Shown in pieces: positions 1 to 9,170 of a stretch of DNA of 64,000 nucleotides. The stretch is from Leguminivora glycinivorella (taxonomy: Eukaryota > Arthropoda > Insecta > Lepidoptera > Tortricidae): NCBI RefSeq assembly GCF_023078275.1, contig NC_062977.1, positions 20,134,585 to 20,198,584 of the forward strand, written 5' to 3'. Every line of letters begins with the position of its first letter. Position 1 is the first letter of the stretch. Made by a program: the position numbers and the translations under genes. The notes beneath the pieces are model-generated. The model ran no database searches, was not told the DNA's origin, and saw nothing but the letters and a program-made list of their open reading frames with translations.

Positions 1-2
1 TA

Positions 3-1166
3 CGTTTAATGCACACAGGAGCTCAAAATTTGCTGACTTCAATTCATGAAGAATTTTGGCCTATCGGGGGCTGTAATTTGGCCCGATCTATTGTCCACAA
101 TTGCCAGCGTTGCTTTCGTCTTAACGCATAAGCAGCCCGTCCGATGATGGGTAATTTACCTGAGCAGCGCCTTCAGCCTGGCTATCCATTCCAGACTACA
201 GGAATGGATTACGCTGGTCCTGTATTAGCACTTAATAAGAGAGGTCGTGGAAGCAGGTTAGAAAAGGTGTATATCGTCATATTTATCTGTTTCACCACCA
301 AATGCGTTCATCTTGAACTCGTCAGTTCTTTATGCAAAGACTCCTTTCTAGCTACGCTGCGTCGATTTATTGCTAGACGATCTAAACCTGCTACCTTATA
401 CTCCGACAACGGAACTCAGTTCGTGGGAGCACGAAATGAGCTTTATAAGTTCCTCAATGATAATGCTAGTTCCATAACTGATGAAATGTCTAATGAGCGT
501 ATAGATTTCAAATTCATACCTGCTTACGCTGCTCATATGGCCGGTTTATGGGAAGCCAATATAAAATGTATAAAAGCCCATTTGCATCGGGTGTTAGGGA
601 ACGCACACTTAGTATTTGAAGACCTTTATACCGTTTTAGTCCAAATTGAGGCCATACTTAATTCGCGTCCCTTATCCCCACTATCGACTGACCCACATGA
701 CATGAGACCTTTAACTCCGGGGCACTTTTTGGTAGGACGACCGATGACTGCTTTGCCTTCGCCTATGTTTATGGACATGAACCAAAACCGTCTCACTCGT
801 TTTGAACGGCTGGAGCAGTTACGCCAACACTTTTGGGCCAGGTGGCACAAAGAGTACATTAACGAACTTCAACAACGCACCAAGTGGCGCACCTCAAAGG
901 GCCAGCAACTGAAAAAGGGATCATTAGTCCTCATCAAAGAAGATGGACTCCCGCCGATGAAATGGCGACTGGGGCGCATCACTGAGATTTATCCAGGGAG
1001 CGACGGAATCGCCAGGGTCGCGGATATCAACACCGCCAGAGGAGTGATACGCCGTGGCTTCAACCGCATCTGCCCGTTGCCTACAGCTGACGACGAGTTG
1101 AAAGTCAACCCTTTCAACGCCGGGGGGCATGTTCGGGATTGTTCGGATGTCCTCCCCGCCTCTTAG
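3..1166 (+). pseudogene. BEL/Pao retrotransposon pol, integrase and C-terminal region, 5' part outside window
   Basis: Frame 3 is open from the window edge and encodes the end of a BEL/Pao Pol polyprotein. Bases 3-128 give the integrase zinc-binding region (HTGAQ motif, later C-x2-C in NCQRCFR). An in-frame TAA at 129-131 then interrupts it, at a place where a sense codon is expected. Reading resumes at the ATG at 144 with the catalytic core: D22 in GMDYAGP, D88 in YSDNGTQF and E137 in GLWEANIK, counted from that ATG, so the DDE triad is present. The last 100 or so residues match the C-terminal domain usual in BEL pol. The protein integrates the retroviral-like cDNA into host DNA. The ATG at 144 is only the first Met after the stop, not a natural start. 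The frame runs into the putative 3' LTR, as is common in BEL elements. Because of the stop I call it a pseudogene; identification is secure. Confidence 0.9.
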
Positions 1167-1351
1167 AGGACAACGGCCATCGCTGCATCTCCAGAATGCA
1201 TACGACACTGACGCGCTCGCACGTACTTGCGTCCTTCTTAATTTTAACCAAAATCATGTAATTTAATTACTTACTACGATTAAACGCATGTCAAGAATGC
1301 AATTTTTTATTGAAGAAAGTATCAACCACACAGTAAAGAAAAAAAGAACAC
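1121..1351 (+). mobile_element. Putative polypurine tract and 3' LTR of the BEL/Pao element
   Basis: A purine-rich tract (cggggggca, 1121-1129) is followed at 1130 by TGTTCGGGATTG, the usual TG start of a BEL LTR; the pol stop lies 35 bases inside it. The right end is not certain. I place it near aagaaca (about 1351), which gives an LTR of about 220 bp ending in CA, but no 5' LTR is in the window to confirm it. Confidence 0.5.
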
Positions 1352-1362
1352 ACACATCATTT

Positions 1363-1480
1363 GTACAAAGGCGAACTTATCCCATTAAGGGATTTCTTCC
1401 AGTTAACCTTACGAGAAGAGAGAGAATGTTATGAGATTTCCGAAAGAGTTAAAGTTATGAATCAAATGAAATTATAGTGT
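1363..1480 (+). repeat. Short tail of a dispersed repeat (Rep-M fragment)
   Basis: The stretch caaaggcgaacttatccc followed by a decayed 'ggcattctctaccagtcaacc'-type sequence resembles the better preserved copy at 27370-27515. This is probably the 3' end of a LINE or SINE. Confidence 0.35.
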
Positions 1481-1730
1481 ACTAGCTTTTTTGCCCGCGA
1501 CTTCACTCGCGTTGAATTAGAAAATTGTGGAATGCTTAATACAAACTTCTATCCCCTAATTTAGGGAATTAGGGGATAAGAAAGTGCCAGAATGTAGCCT
1601 ATGTCACTCTCCATCCCTTCAACTATGTCCACTTAAAATATCACGTCAATTCGTCGCTTCGTGTCGCTTTGAAAGACGGACAAACAAACAGACACACACA
1701 CTTTCCCATTTACAATATTAAAGTACGGAT
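1481..1730 (+). repeat. Dispersed repeat Rep-A, copy 1
   Basis: Begins actagctttttt and cgcgacttcactcgcgtt, and carries the block gtcactctccatcccttc. It ends with gacacacacactttcccatt plus a short AT-rich tail. The same order appears at 2738, and inverted at 41928 and 58397. It has no coding capacity and is a lepidopteran-type SINE/MITE-like repeat of uncertain class. Confidence 0.75.
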
Positions 1731-2205
1731 TAAACTTTTACGATGTTTAGCCATTCTTTATATCTAACTTATTGCTATGGGATATTTATTAGAGTAAAAT
1801 TAAATTAATTTTAATTTAAGTAACTCCTAAGTTTTGAGAAATGGTGTTGTTTCAGCGGTTTCGGAGAAGACATTTTAATCTATACTGAGTTATATATGTC
1901 TTTGTATACTATTTATAGACACTGTGTGTCTATAGGATGCTTAACGGGTTAATAGACAAATTGAAATGTAACATACTGTACATATATCATACACGCTTAA
2001 TAGACAAATTGAAAGGTAAACACCCAAGAGGAAATGAAAAGGGAACGAATGTAACCAAAGCAAAGAACAAAATGTAAAGGGTCAGACTCAAATGTAAAAT
2101 TTATATGTAATTAGGAGCACTTTGGGTCGCGTTGCCGAAGTTGTATTCCAACTAGAGATGAGCCAGTATCTGACTGATGTTCATATTCATATTCATATTT
2201 TCAGT
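1731..2205. other. No recognisable feature
   Basis: AT-rich sequence without coding frames or clear repeats. It holds a direct repeat of 'taatagacaaattgaaa' (about 1951 and 1998) and a short (catatt)3 run near 2182. Confidence 0.5.
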
Positions 2206-2270
2206 TTCGGCATTTTTTATATCATGTCGGTGGTAAACAGGACCGCCTGATGGAAAGCGCATAAAAACGT
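2206..2270 (+). repeat. SINE-like fragment (gtcggtggtaaacaggaccgcctgatgg)
   Basis: The block 'atcatgtcggtggtaaacag' followed by 'gaccgcctgatgg' matches the body of a common lepidopteran repeat. Another remnant with 'tactacgtcggtggcaaaca' is at 59340. It is too short to class firmly. Confidence 0.4.
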
Positions 2271-2412
2271 TTCCAAACTTCAAAATACAAACAGCGAATT
2301 TTTCGAAAGAGCTGGTGTCCTATCGGTAAGAATGCGCCAAAAGGAACCTGCCTGTAGTTAAAATAAAATATTTTATTCCATAAAATAAGCATAATAATAT
2401 TATTTTTATTTT

Positions 2413-2665
2413 AAGCTGAAGTGGGACTGGGCTGGTCATGTCTGCCGAATGCCGAATGAGCTATGGGCCAAGATCACCACAGAGTGGCGGCCCAGGCCAA
2501 AACGGGGGCCCGGCAGACCACGTATGCGATGGCGGAACGAGCTAGACTCCTTTTTGGAAGAATGGCCGAGGACTGCTCAACACAGGGAAGAGTGGAAAAA
2601 GCGGGGGGAGGCCTTTGCCCAGCAGTGGGACATGATAGGCTCCCAATAATAATAATATAATAATA
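2413..2665 (+). pseudogene. RTE-type LINE, 3' end of ORF2 with (TAA)n tail
   Basis: Frame from 2416 reads LKWDWAGHVCRMPNELW, then GRPRMRW and REEWKKRGEAFAQQWD, ending at TAA 2647-2649. This is the typical C-terminal tail of RTE-clade reverse transcriptase proteins (GRP-x-RW, then an R-x-x-W motif, then A-x-QQWD). It is followed at once by a TAA-rich tail (aataataataatataata), as RTE elements have almost no 3' UTR. The copy is severely 5'-truncated: only about 78 codons remain, so it is not functional. The same ending, in inverted form, occurs at 11805. Confidence 0.85.
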
Positions 2666-2737
2666 TTTTATTCCATGCACGAAAAAAGCATCAGATGACT
2701 ATAAGAAAAACATAGGCAGAAGTTATTTTTATACCCA

Positions 2738-2918
2738 ACTAGCTTTTTCACGCGGCTTCGCTCGCGTTAGAAAGAGACAAAAAGTAGCCTATGTCACTCT
2801 CCATCCCTTCAACTATCTCCACTTCAAAAATCACGTCAATTCGTCACTCCGTTTTGTCGTGAAAGACGGACAAACAAACAGACACACACACTTTCCCATT
2901 TATAATATTAGTATGGAT
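2738..2918 (+). repeat. Dispersed repeat Rep-A, copy 2
   Basis: Shorter than copy 1 but with the same ends: actagctttttcacgcggct at the left, ctttcccatttataatatta and gtatggat at the right. The internal block seen in copy 1 is missing. Confidence 0.8.
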
Positions 2919-2993
2919 TTCTATCTGTTCACTCGGCACAATTTCATATTAATTATAAGCTAATCGTTCAAATTCGTTTTGACAGTTCTTAAA

Positions 2994-3200
2994 AAAGCCG
3001 ATTTGACTAGAAGGCAAGTAGCCTACTATTTCAATCCGAAGGTCGCTTGTTCGAGCCCCGGCTTATACCAATGAGTTTTTCGGAACTTGTGTATGATGTG
3101 CCATTTGACATTTGCCAACTAGTGTCTTTTCTCTTTTCTGTAAAGTAAGACATAGTGAGGAAACTGGATTAATCTCAACAGTAACATGAACCCTAAAAGT
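2994..3200 (+). repeat. tRNA-derived SINE (SINE-S), degenerate 5' half
   Basis: Contains a decayed tRNA-like head with a B-box-like ttgttcgagccccgg. The body follows: accaatgagtttttcggaac, catttgacatttgccaac and gaggaaactggattaa. It aligns in order with the fuller copies at 16210 and 39603 and lacks their 3' half. Confidence 0.7.
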
Positions 3201-3431
3201 TTTGTAGGAACTAAAATTGTATAATATTGGAACAAAGCAAAATGATAATTGCAATGTTTTGCCAAATATTCGGCTTTTAAACCTAATGGGCCAAAATACG
3301 AATGGAGAACTTAGTCTCTGAGTTTTTGAAGTTTTAAAATAAGTTGCTCGATAGCGTAAACGTCCCGGAAAATTACAGTTATTGTATGGAGAAAGGGAAC
3401 AACGCCCCTAAACGGTTACTAATTAAGAAAT
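3201..3431. other. No recognisable feature
   Basis: AT-rich, no coding frame of note, no repeat recognised. Confidence 0.4.
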
Positions 3432-3620
3432 AACTAACCGTAAAATAAAATTTTGAAAAAACCCCCGACCGTGACCTAGTGGACCGATTTTCATGTAAAT
3501 GGCTAAGAACACTCCCGACTAACTCAGCTTTCAGACAAAAAAAAAACTAAGTCTAAATCGGTTCATCCGTTCGGGAGCTACGATGCCACAGACAGACACA
3601 CACGCAGACAGACGTACGTA
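3432..3620 (+). repeat. Dispersed repeat Rep-B, copy 1 (3'-truncated)
   Basis: Starts with acccccgaccgtgacctagt, continues with cactcccgactaactcagct and cggttcatccgttcgggagc, and ends in a cagacagacac-rich run. Complete copies also carry the terminal block ccccgtcgtttttgcg, which is missing here. Eight copies or fragments lie in this window in both orientations. Confidence 0.8.
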
Positions 3621-4117
3621 ACCGTAGGTACGCCGAAAACTAAATAATTACTGAATTTTCGTCCCATCTCTAATTCCAACCCTCTGATTAAACATGATGG
3701 GCTATCGAAACAAACCTAAAGATTAATATCCCATCAAGGACCGCCGACATTTTGTATAAAATCTCCCGCTGAATTAATTTAGATGAAAAAGACACTTAAG
3801 AAACACCAGCTGAAGGCGCTTCGGTTATCAAATTTATATCTGAGAGTCTTTTTCTGTTATAAAGGAAAATATTTAATAATGGCCAGTCATTTGCAGTCTT
3901 TTGTATTTTAGAGTTTGAAGGAAGGGAATTCGTTGGATTTTTTTGCTTCAGGGACTTCTTTCGACATTCTCAACTGTCAATTTTCAAATCATTTCATTTT
4001 TTTATTTAAACAAATAACTAAAAACATTTCTATTACGTAAAATTATAAAATACTAAAAGTAATAAGGAATATTTATATACAATAAAGGTAAAAAAGTAAT
4101 CTATTTCCTAACTTAAA
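3621..4117. other. No recognisable feature
   Basis: AT-rich intergenic-type sequence. No frame, splice pattern or repeat could be supported. Confidence 0.5.
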
Positions 4118-4232
4118 ATTAACTTATAAGTAAAAAATGCTCCCCAAGTCGTCACTGAACACTGCCAGCCTTCTGGGCACCATAACACACAGTGACGACT
4201 TGGGGAGCATTTTTTGCTTATAAGTTAATTTC
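4118..4232 (+). mobile_element. 3' tail of a zinc-finger/endonuclease LINE with an inverted copy of its own end
   Basis: Bases 4161-4223 read in frame as TASLLGT, then SDDLGSIFCL and a TAA stop at 4221-4223. This is a relative of the C-termini at 14257 (AASLMGTLPAGSDL) and 63541 (AASLLGTLPVGSDL). The 20 bases at 4162-4181 are identical to 63480-63499. To the left, 4118-4156 is an almost perfect inverted copy of 4191-4229, so the end of the LINE is folded back on itself with a 34-base loop. LINE identity is inferred from those two longer copies. Confidence 0.65.
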
Positions 4233-4245
4233 AAAATTAAATCGT

Positions 4246-4312
4246 GTAAAGACGGGTTTAGAAATTCACCACACTCTTTTCTACCTTGGGTGTCGTAGAA
4301 GTCGACTGTGAG
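4246..4312 (+). repeat. Degenerate fragment of Rep-E
   Basis: The order 'gacgggtttagaaattcacc', 'cttgggtgtcgtagaagtcg' and 'actgtgagat' follows the 5' block of Rep-E at 59604 and 26772 with several differences. Confidence 0.55.
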
Positions 4313-4385
4313 ATTGATAAGAGACCTGTTTTTGACTTCTGCGTGATAACAGTTAGCGCTAAACTTACGTGCCGCTATTTGTACA

Positions 4386-4524
4386 GCCGGCGTATCATGC
4401 TGCCAATTTTATCACTTACGTGGATAAGACATTGTCACTCTCACACTGACATACTTGCTAAAGCGTGACGGATGCTTTATCCACGTGGATAAGTGATAAA
4501 ATTGGCAGCATGATACGCCGGCTG
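4386..4524. mobile_element. Fold-back MITE, arms agccggcgtatcatgctgcc
   Basis: Left arm 4386-4427 and right arm 4477-4524 are inverted copies (agccggcgtatcatgctgcc plus 'aattttatcact'). The right arm includes the self-complementary ttatccacgtggataa. The spacer of about 50 bases has no coding content. A non-autonomous DNA element is the likely class; no target duplication was identified. Confidence 0.6.
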
Positions 4525-4558
4525 GTAGGTACTATTATATTAGAGAAGGTTGGCTTAC

Positions 4559-4638
4559 CTCGGCAAGGCAGAGCGGCGAGCGCGGCTAGAACAAGCGCCG
4601 CGGCTGCCGGCACGTTCATACTGCTACATCCTCATACC
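4559..4638 (-). CDS. Candidate host start exon encoding a signal peptide
   Basis: On the minus strand an acceptor-like attgttgcag (ending at 4639) precedes 19 bases of leader and an ATG at 4619-4617. Twenty codons follow (MNVPAAAALVLAALAALPCR, plus G across the junction), then a strong donor GTAAG at 4558-4554. The 61 coding bases are very GC-rich, unlike the AT-rich surroundings. The product is a textbook signal peptide: short polar start, Ala/Leu core, Cys near the cleavage zone. This fits the first coding exon of a secreted protein whose later exons lie at lower coordinates, past the window edge or unrecognised. I see no second exon, so the gene itself cannot be named. A chance GC pocket is the alternative. 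Confidence 0.45.
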
Positions 4639-4699
4639 CTGCAACAATATTACAATACATCAATAAAATTACAATTTATATTAAAGATGTAAGGGACTA

Positions 4700-4765
4700 T
4701 CTACATACATACAGGCGACATACAGGCGGCGGAATGGACGCCAGCGCCGCGCCGCCCGAGTGCAA
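4700..4765 (-). promoter_or_regulatory. GC-rich pocket upstream of the candidate exon, possible 5' UTR/first exon
   Basis: Minus-strand sequence gcactcgggcggcgcggcgc, then cgtccattccgccgcctg, followed by gtatgt (donor-like, twice). This would be an untranslated exon just upstream of the coding exon at 4559-4638, with a short intron of about 80-90 bases. It is cut by the Rep-C element starting at 4769. Inferred from composition and splice-like motifs only. Confidence 0.25.
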
Positions 4766-4768
4766 TTT

Positions 4769-5150
4769 AAAAAAACCGGCCAAGAGCGTGTCGGGCCACG
4801 CTCAGTGTAGGGTTCCGTAGTTTTCCGTATTTTTCTCAAAAACTACTGAACCGATCAAGTTCAAAACAATTTTCCTAGAAAGTCTTTATAAAGTTCTACT
4901 TTTGTGATTTTTTTCATATTTTTTAAACATATGGTTCAAAAGTTAGAGGGGGGGACGCACTTTTTTTTCCTTTAGGAGCGATTATTTCCGAAAATATAAA
5001 TATTATCAAAAAACGATCTTAGCAAACCCTTATTCATTTTTAAATACCTATCCAACAATATATCACACGTTAGGGTTGGAATGACAAAAAATTTCAGCCC
5101 CCACTTTACATGTAGGGGGGGTACCCTAATAAAACATTTTTTTCCATTTT
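4769..5150 (+). repeat. Rep-C copy 1, left part (interrupted)
   Basis: Starts aaaaaccggccaagagcg, then acgctcagtgtagggttccg and acatatggttcaaaagttag, and stops in tttttttccattttt. The continuation of the same copy is at 5711. The element between them is a second Rep-C in the opposite orientation. Confidence 0.85.
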
Positions 5151-5710
5151 TAGGGTTCCGTAGTCAACTAGGAACCCTTATAGTTTCGCCATGTCTGTCT
5201 GTCCGTCCGTCCGTCCGTCCGTCCGTCCGTCCGTCCGTCCGCGGATAATCTCTGTAACCGTTAGCACTAGAAAGCTGAAATTTGGTACCAATATGTATAT
5301 CAATCACGCCAACAAAGTGCAAAAATAAAAAATGGAAAAAAATGTTTTATTAGGGTACCCCCCCTACATGTAAAGTGGGGTCTGATATTTTTTTTCATTC
5401 CAACCCCAACGTGTGATATATTGTTGGATAGGTATTTAAAAATGTATAAGGGTTTTCTAAGATCGTTTTATGATAATATTAATATTTTCGGAAATAATCG
5501 CTCCTAAAGGAAAAAAAAGTGCGTCCCCCCCCCTCTAACTTTTGAACCATATGTTTAAAAAATATGAAAAAAATCACAAAAGTAGAACTTTATAAAGACT
5601 TTCTAGGAAAATTGTTTTGAACTTGATAGGTTTAATAGTTTTTGAGAAAATTACGGAAAACTACGGAACCCTACACTGAGCGTGGCCCGACATGCTCTTG
5701 GCCGGTTTTT
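5151..5710 (-). repeat. Rep-C copy 2, inserted inside copy 1
   Basis: A complete inverse copy: tagggttccgtagtcaacta at its left end and catgctcttggccggttttt at its right. The uninterrupted copy at 32381 shows the target read ccattttttatttttgcac, so this copy split it with about five T duplicated. Inside is a (gtcc)n run (5200-5239). Confidence 0.85.
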
Positions 5711-5958
5711 ATTTTTGCACTTTGTCGGCGTGACTGATATACATATTGGTACCAAATTTCAGCTTTCTAGTGCTAACGGTTACTGAGATTATCCGCGGAC
5801 GGACGGACGGACGGACGGACGGACGGACGGACGGACGGACGGACGGACGGACGGACGGACGGACGGACGGACGGACGGACGGACGGACGGACGGACGGAC
5901 AGACAGACAGACATGGCGAAACTATAAGGGTTCCTAGTTGACTACGGAACCCTAAAAA
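5711..5958 (+). repeat. Rep-C copy 1, right part with (GGAC)26 array
   Basis: Resumes at atttttgcactttgtcggcg, passes cggttactgagattatccgc, then an uninterrupted ggac array at 5797-5900 (26 units). It ends with cagacatggcgaaactataa and ctacggaaccctaaaaa. Other copies carry the same array at shorter length. Confidence 0.85.
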
Positions 5959-6404
5959 CGTCTCCTCAGTAGGTACATTTTGTAAAGGAAAGACGTAAGA
6001 CGCGCCCCAAGCGACGCGGCGTGCGCCTCAAGCAACGCGGGCGTGGCGCCGCATCGCTTGGGGCTCCACTCGCCGCTAACGCCGTGGCTTGCGTGGGCGA
6101 CGGTCGCGCGATGGTCGCGCGACGGCGATGCGACGCATACGAAATCAAACCTTATCGATATGGAAGTAGACGATGCGATGGCGACGGTCGCGCGACCGTC
6201 GCCCACGCAAGACACGTCGTAAGGCCTAAATGGACGCCTGCAGCGGAGCGTTCGGCGGGGCGTGTAGCGTGCATTCTATGCAGCTTCCACTCAGGACACT
6301 TGTATGAGCTTCAATTGTTTGAGATGAACGCCGCACGCCCCGACCCGTTGCAGTTGAGCGTGCACTCAGGGAAGGTTCTGCATGTCAAATACAATTAATT
6401 TCCC
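5959..6404. repeat. GC-rich MITE-like region with inverted repeat
   Basis: A CpG-rich island in AT-rich surroundings. It includes gcttgcgtgggcgacggtcg (about 6081) and its inverse cgcgaccgtcgcccacgcaa (about 6191-6210), with a second gtcgcgcgac element between. After 6218 a different GC-rich block contains ggcggggcgtg and a matching cacgccccgacc. The long arginine/alanine-rich frames here follow from composition and are not proteins. Probably one or two non-autonomous DNA elements. Confidence 0.45.
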
Positions 6405-6563
6405 TAAGGCCCAGCACACATGGTGAAATGCAACTGCAACGAAACCCTTTTGAAATTATAGGTTTGAAACCAGTTTCAAACGTTTTCCACACACGCCGCA
6501 ACCTAAATATGATGAAATTAGTCACAATAATTCCGATTTTGAGACCAGACAGACGTCTCCAAA

Positions 6564-8784
6564 ATGTCTAGTTCAAGTGATGAAGAAGTTCTGGTTCTGT
6601 ATTTGTATCTTCGACAAAGAAGGAGGCGTAAAAGAAGAAGTATGTGGTTACATCCCTACATTGAGAAGAATATCAACTGCCGTATGTTTGTGGCTGCCAA
6701 AGAATTACAACAAACTGACAGAAAATTCATGGATTGTTATCGTATGAGCAAAAATACATACCTTGAGCTTGTTGAAATAATGACACCTCAGCTGCAGAAA
6801 CAGAATACTAACATGAGGGAATGTGTGAGTCCTCAAGAACGGCTATTAATAACACTTATGTAAGTACCTAATTTAAAATATTTATTTATACCATTTATAA
6901 GAACACAAACATTTATTTTTAATGAAAATTAAATTGGTTTTCTTCTTACAACACAAATATTTGTCACAAAATATTTTAATTAAAATTAAATTGGTCTCCG
7001 TCTTGGTTTACAAGATTGTATTCTGATGTAGAATTTGATGGTGTTTGTGTAGATACTCCGCTGAAGTCCAGAGGATTAGGTGTTGGTACTGGTTGCGCAT
7101 ATGAAGGACTACCATACTCTGTATACTGCGATATCGGAGAATATATTGTTTGATAGGACGTTTCGTTATTTAATGTAATTGAGTCACTCGTTGCTGCACT
7201 TTCAGGCGTAGGAGGAGTTGGATTCAATATGTCATCAATAAGGTTTAGTACACGTCTCTTGAATAATTTGAATTGTTGCAGATTCATTTCTCTTAATTCA
7301 GGTGCGAGACTATTTAAAAACGACATAACAGAGTCCGTGGACGTCTGAGATTCATTTATGCGAGTAGATTTCTGTTTTAAATAATTAATGAAATGCTTAT
7401 CAGTCTCGTGCAATGAAGATTTCTTTCGCTTTGGGTTGGAAGAATGATGAGCGGAATCATCATGAGTACTAGGAGGGCTAGGCTCGTCTACATTACTGCG
7501 CTCAGTAGATTGCTCGAACTCGGTAGGCACATCGTTTGACACATCAGTTGTCGTATTCTCTCTTGAACTAGTAGATGGCAAGTTCCCTGCCTCGTGCGGA
7601 ATCACCGGTTTTACATATGGTGTTAAAAAATGCAAGTAATCGAGTAAATAGTATGGTTTCTTCTTTTTTCTTCCAGAACCACTTGGCAAAGGTTTCAAGT
7701 GTCTCATATAAACAACACGCATATTTCGCCATTTTTCCTTGCATGCGGCACCTGTAACAAGATATAATAAAAAAAAAACATTAAAAAGCGTCTTTCAAAT
7801 TTTAGATTTACTATATTTATATTCTTCAATCTTTAAATGTTTTACTTATACCTAGCTTTATTTGTTTTCAGGTATTTAGGAGGTACATCTACTACATATG
7901 TGGCATTGGGCTTATATTTCGCCAGAGGAGAATCCACAATTGCAAACATCGTGGCTGAGACTACAAAAAAAATATGGGAAACTTTAATGAATACATATAT
8001 GGCGGTTCCAGACACAAATAAGTGGAAACAAATTGCTGAACGATACTATACTTTGTGGAATATGCCTAATTGTTTAGGATCTCTTGACGGAAAACATTTT
8101 AAAATAAAAAAGTATCCTAATACAGGATCTGCAAATTTTAATTACAAAAATTACAATTCTGTAATTTTAATGGCATGTGCCGATGCTGATGGTTTGTTTA
8201 CAATGATAGAAGTGGGATATGCAGGTAGAAATAGTGACGCAGGTATTTTCAGAGTTTCAGACATGAAGCGTCTTATTGAGTCTGATGCACTTAATATTCC
8301 TGCACCAGCCCGTTTACCACTTGATGAAAATAATTACTCATTCCCATTTTACTTTGTTGGAGATGAAGCCTTTCCTTTGGAAAAATACCTAATGAGACCT
8401 TTTCCTGGAAGGACTGCCACCAACACCTCACGGGTCTTTAATTATAGACTATCCCGCGCAAGAAAAAGTGTTGAGTGTACTTTTGGCATGTTAACAGAAA
8501 AATTCATGTTATTCGAATCACCAATACGTTGCCGAACCCCTGAGGTGGTCAATAATATAATAAAAAGCGCTTGTGTCTTGCACAATTTTGTGAGATCCAA
8601 GGAAGGAATGTCATATCAGGCAACGAACATCAGTGGGGGAACAAGTCAACGACCTAATGGTATAATTCCACATGATTTGATCCTAGGACCCAATCCTTCA
8701 TCTTTAGCTTTAAGAAAATATTTGAATAATTACTTTTTGGCACCTCAAACCGCATTGCCTTGGCAATGGGCTTATTGTATTTAA
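6564..8784 (+). CDS. HARBI1-like: Harbinger transposase, two exons (HARBI1-like DDE nuclease)
   Basis: Exon 1 is 6564-6859 and exon 2 is 7872-8784. The donor is GTAAGT at 6860 and the acceptor tttgttttcag at 7861-7871. Joining them keeps frame (ERLLITLM then YLGGTSTTY) and gives about 402 residues, normal for the family. Catalytic residues are visible: D171 in GSLDGKH, D263 in VGDEAFPLEKY and E300 in SRARKSVECTFG. Downstream SACVLHNFVR is also typical. There is no internal stop. Exon 1 supplies the usual N-terminal helix-turn-helix-like region. The protein excises and inserts the element and normally needs the MADF/Myb-like partner to reach DNA, encoded antisense here and overlapping its intron. 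The start at 6564 is chosen because it is the first Met and directly follows the element's left end. It could still be functional in trans even though this copy lacks its right end. Confidence 0.88.
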
Positions 8785-8927
8785 GAATTATAATTAAATA
8801 AACAAAATAATCAGCTCACCTGTCATATTCATTATTTTTCCAATTTCAGCCCATGCTTTATCAGTCTCATTCTTGCGAGAGTAGCTTGAAAGTGTTGTAT
8901 TGTACAAGCAAGGATGCTTCTAGAAAC
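6976..8927 (-). pseudogene. Harbinger MADF/BESS DNA-binding protein, first exon lost
   Basis: Two minus-strand exons are supported: 8927-8820 (partial) and 7751-6976. The first reads HPCLYNTTLSSYSRK and KAWAEIGKIMNMT, and ends in donor GTGAGC at 8819-8814. The second starts after acceptor cttgttacag and reads GAACKEKWRNMRVVYMRHLK. Joined, this is a MADF domain. The middle is low-complexity and acidic/Ser-rich. Near the C-terminus FLNSLAPELREMNLQQFKLF and RRVLNLIDDIL form a BESS-like interaction motif. In PIF/Harbinger elements this protein carries the transposase to DNA and the nucleus. The N-terminal exon with the start codon is absent because the element is truncated at about 8927, so the gene is broken. 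The transposase exon 2 lies wholly within its intron on the other strand. Confidence 0.8.
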
Positions 8928-9170
8928 TAGTGTCTTAACTTAACTCTTTAGGAGCAGAAACGTCTGCAATCGATGCTATTAGACTATAGAATAAATTTAA
9001 AAGTTTTAAATAAATGAGGGTGAGTTATGAACTCAGCCTTTGAATTGGTACTCTAATGTTCTGAGCGACTGAGACCTGATCCATAGATAGTCAGCGGAAA
9101 TTTCCATCATATAAGTCAATGGAAGATGTGAGAGCGGATTGTCGTATGTACGAGTATTTAGGTATGTAAT
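8928..9170. other. No recognisable feature
   Basis: No coding frame or repeat recognised. The boundary with the truncated Harbinger element lies at its left edge. Confidence 0.4.

Larger units (their letters stand above)
6408..8927 (+). mobile_element. PIF/Harbinger DNA transposon, right end missing
   Basis: Left terminus ggcccagcacacatggtgaa starts at 6408, directly after TAA (6405-6407), which fits the 3-bp TWA/TTA target of this superfamily. The element carries the two genes expected: a DDE transposase on the plus strand and a MADF-type DNA-binding gene on the minus strand. No inverse of the left terminus is found between 8785 and 9170. The antisense gene loses its reading frame at about 8927 (in-frame TAG just beyond), so the right end, with its terminal repeat and first MADF exon, has been lost. 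Confidence 0.85.

Noticed and set aside
5746..5937. Frame rich in GRTD repeats
   Set aside because: Produced by the ggac array of Rep-C.
6021..6398. 125-codon Arg/Ala-rich frame
   Set aside because: Follows from the CpG-rich inverted repeat; several frames are open in the same stretch.
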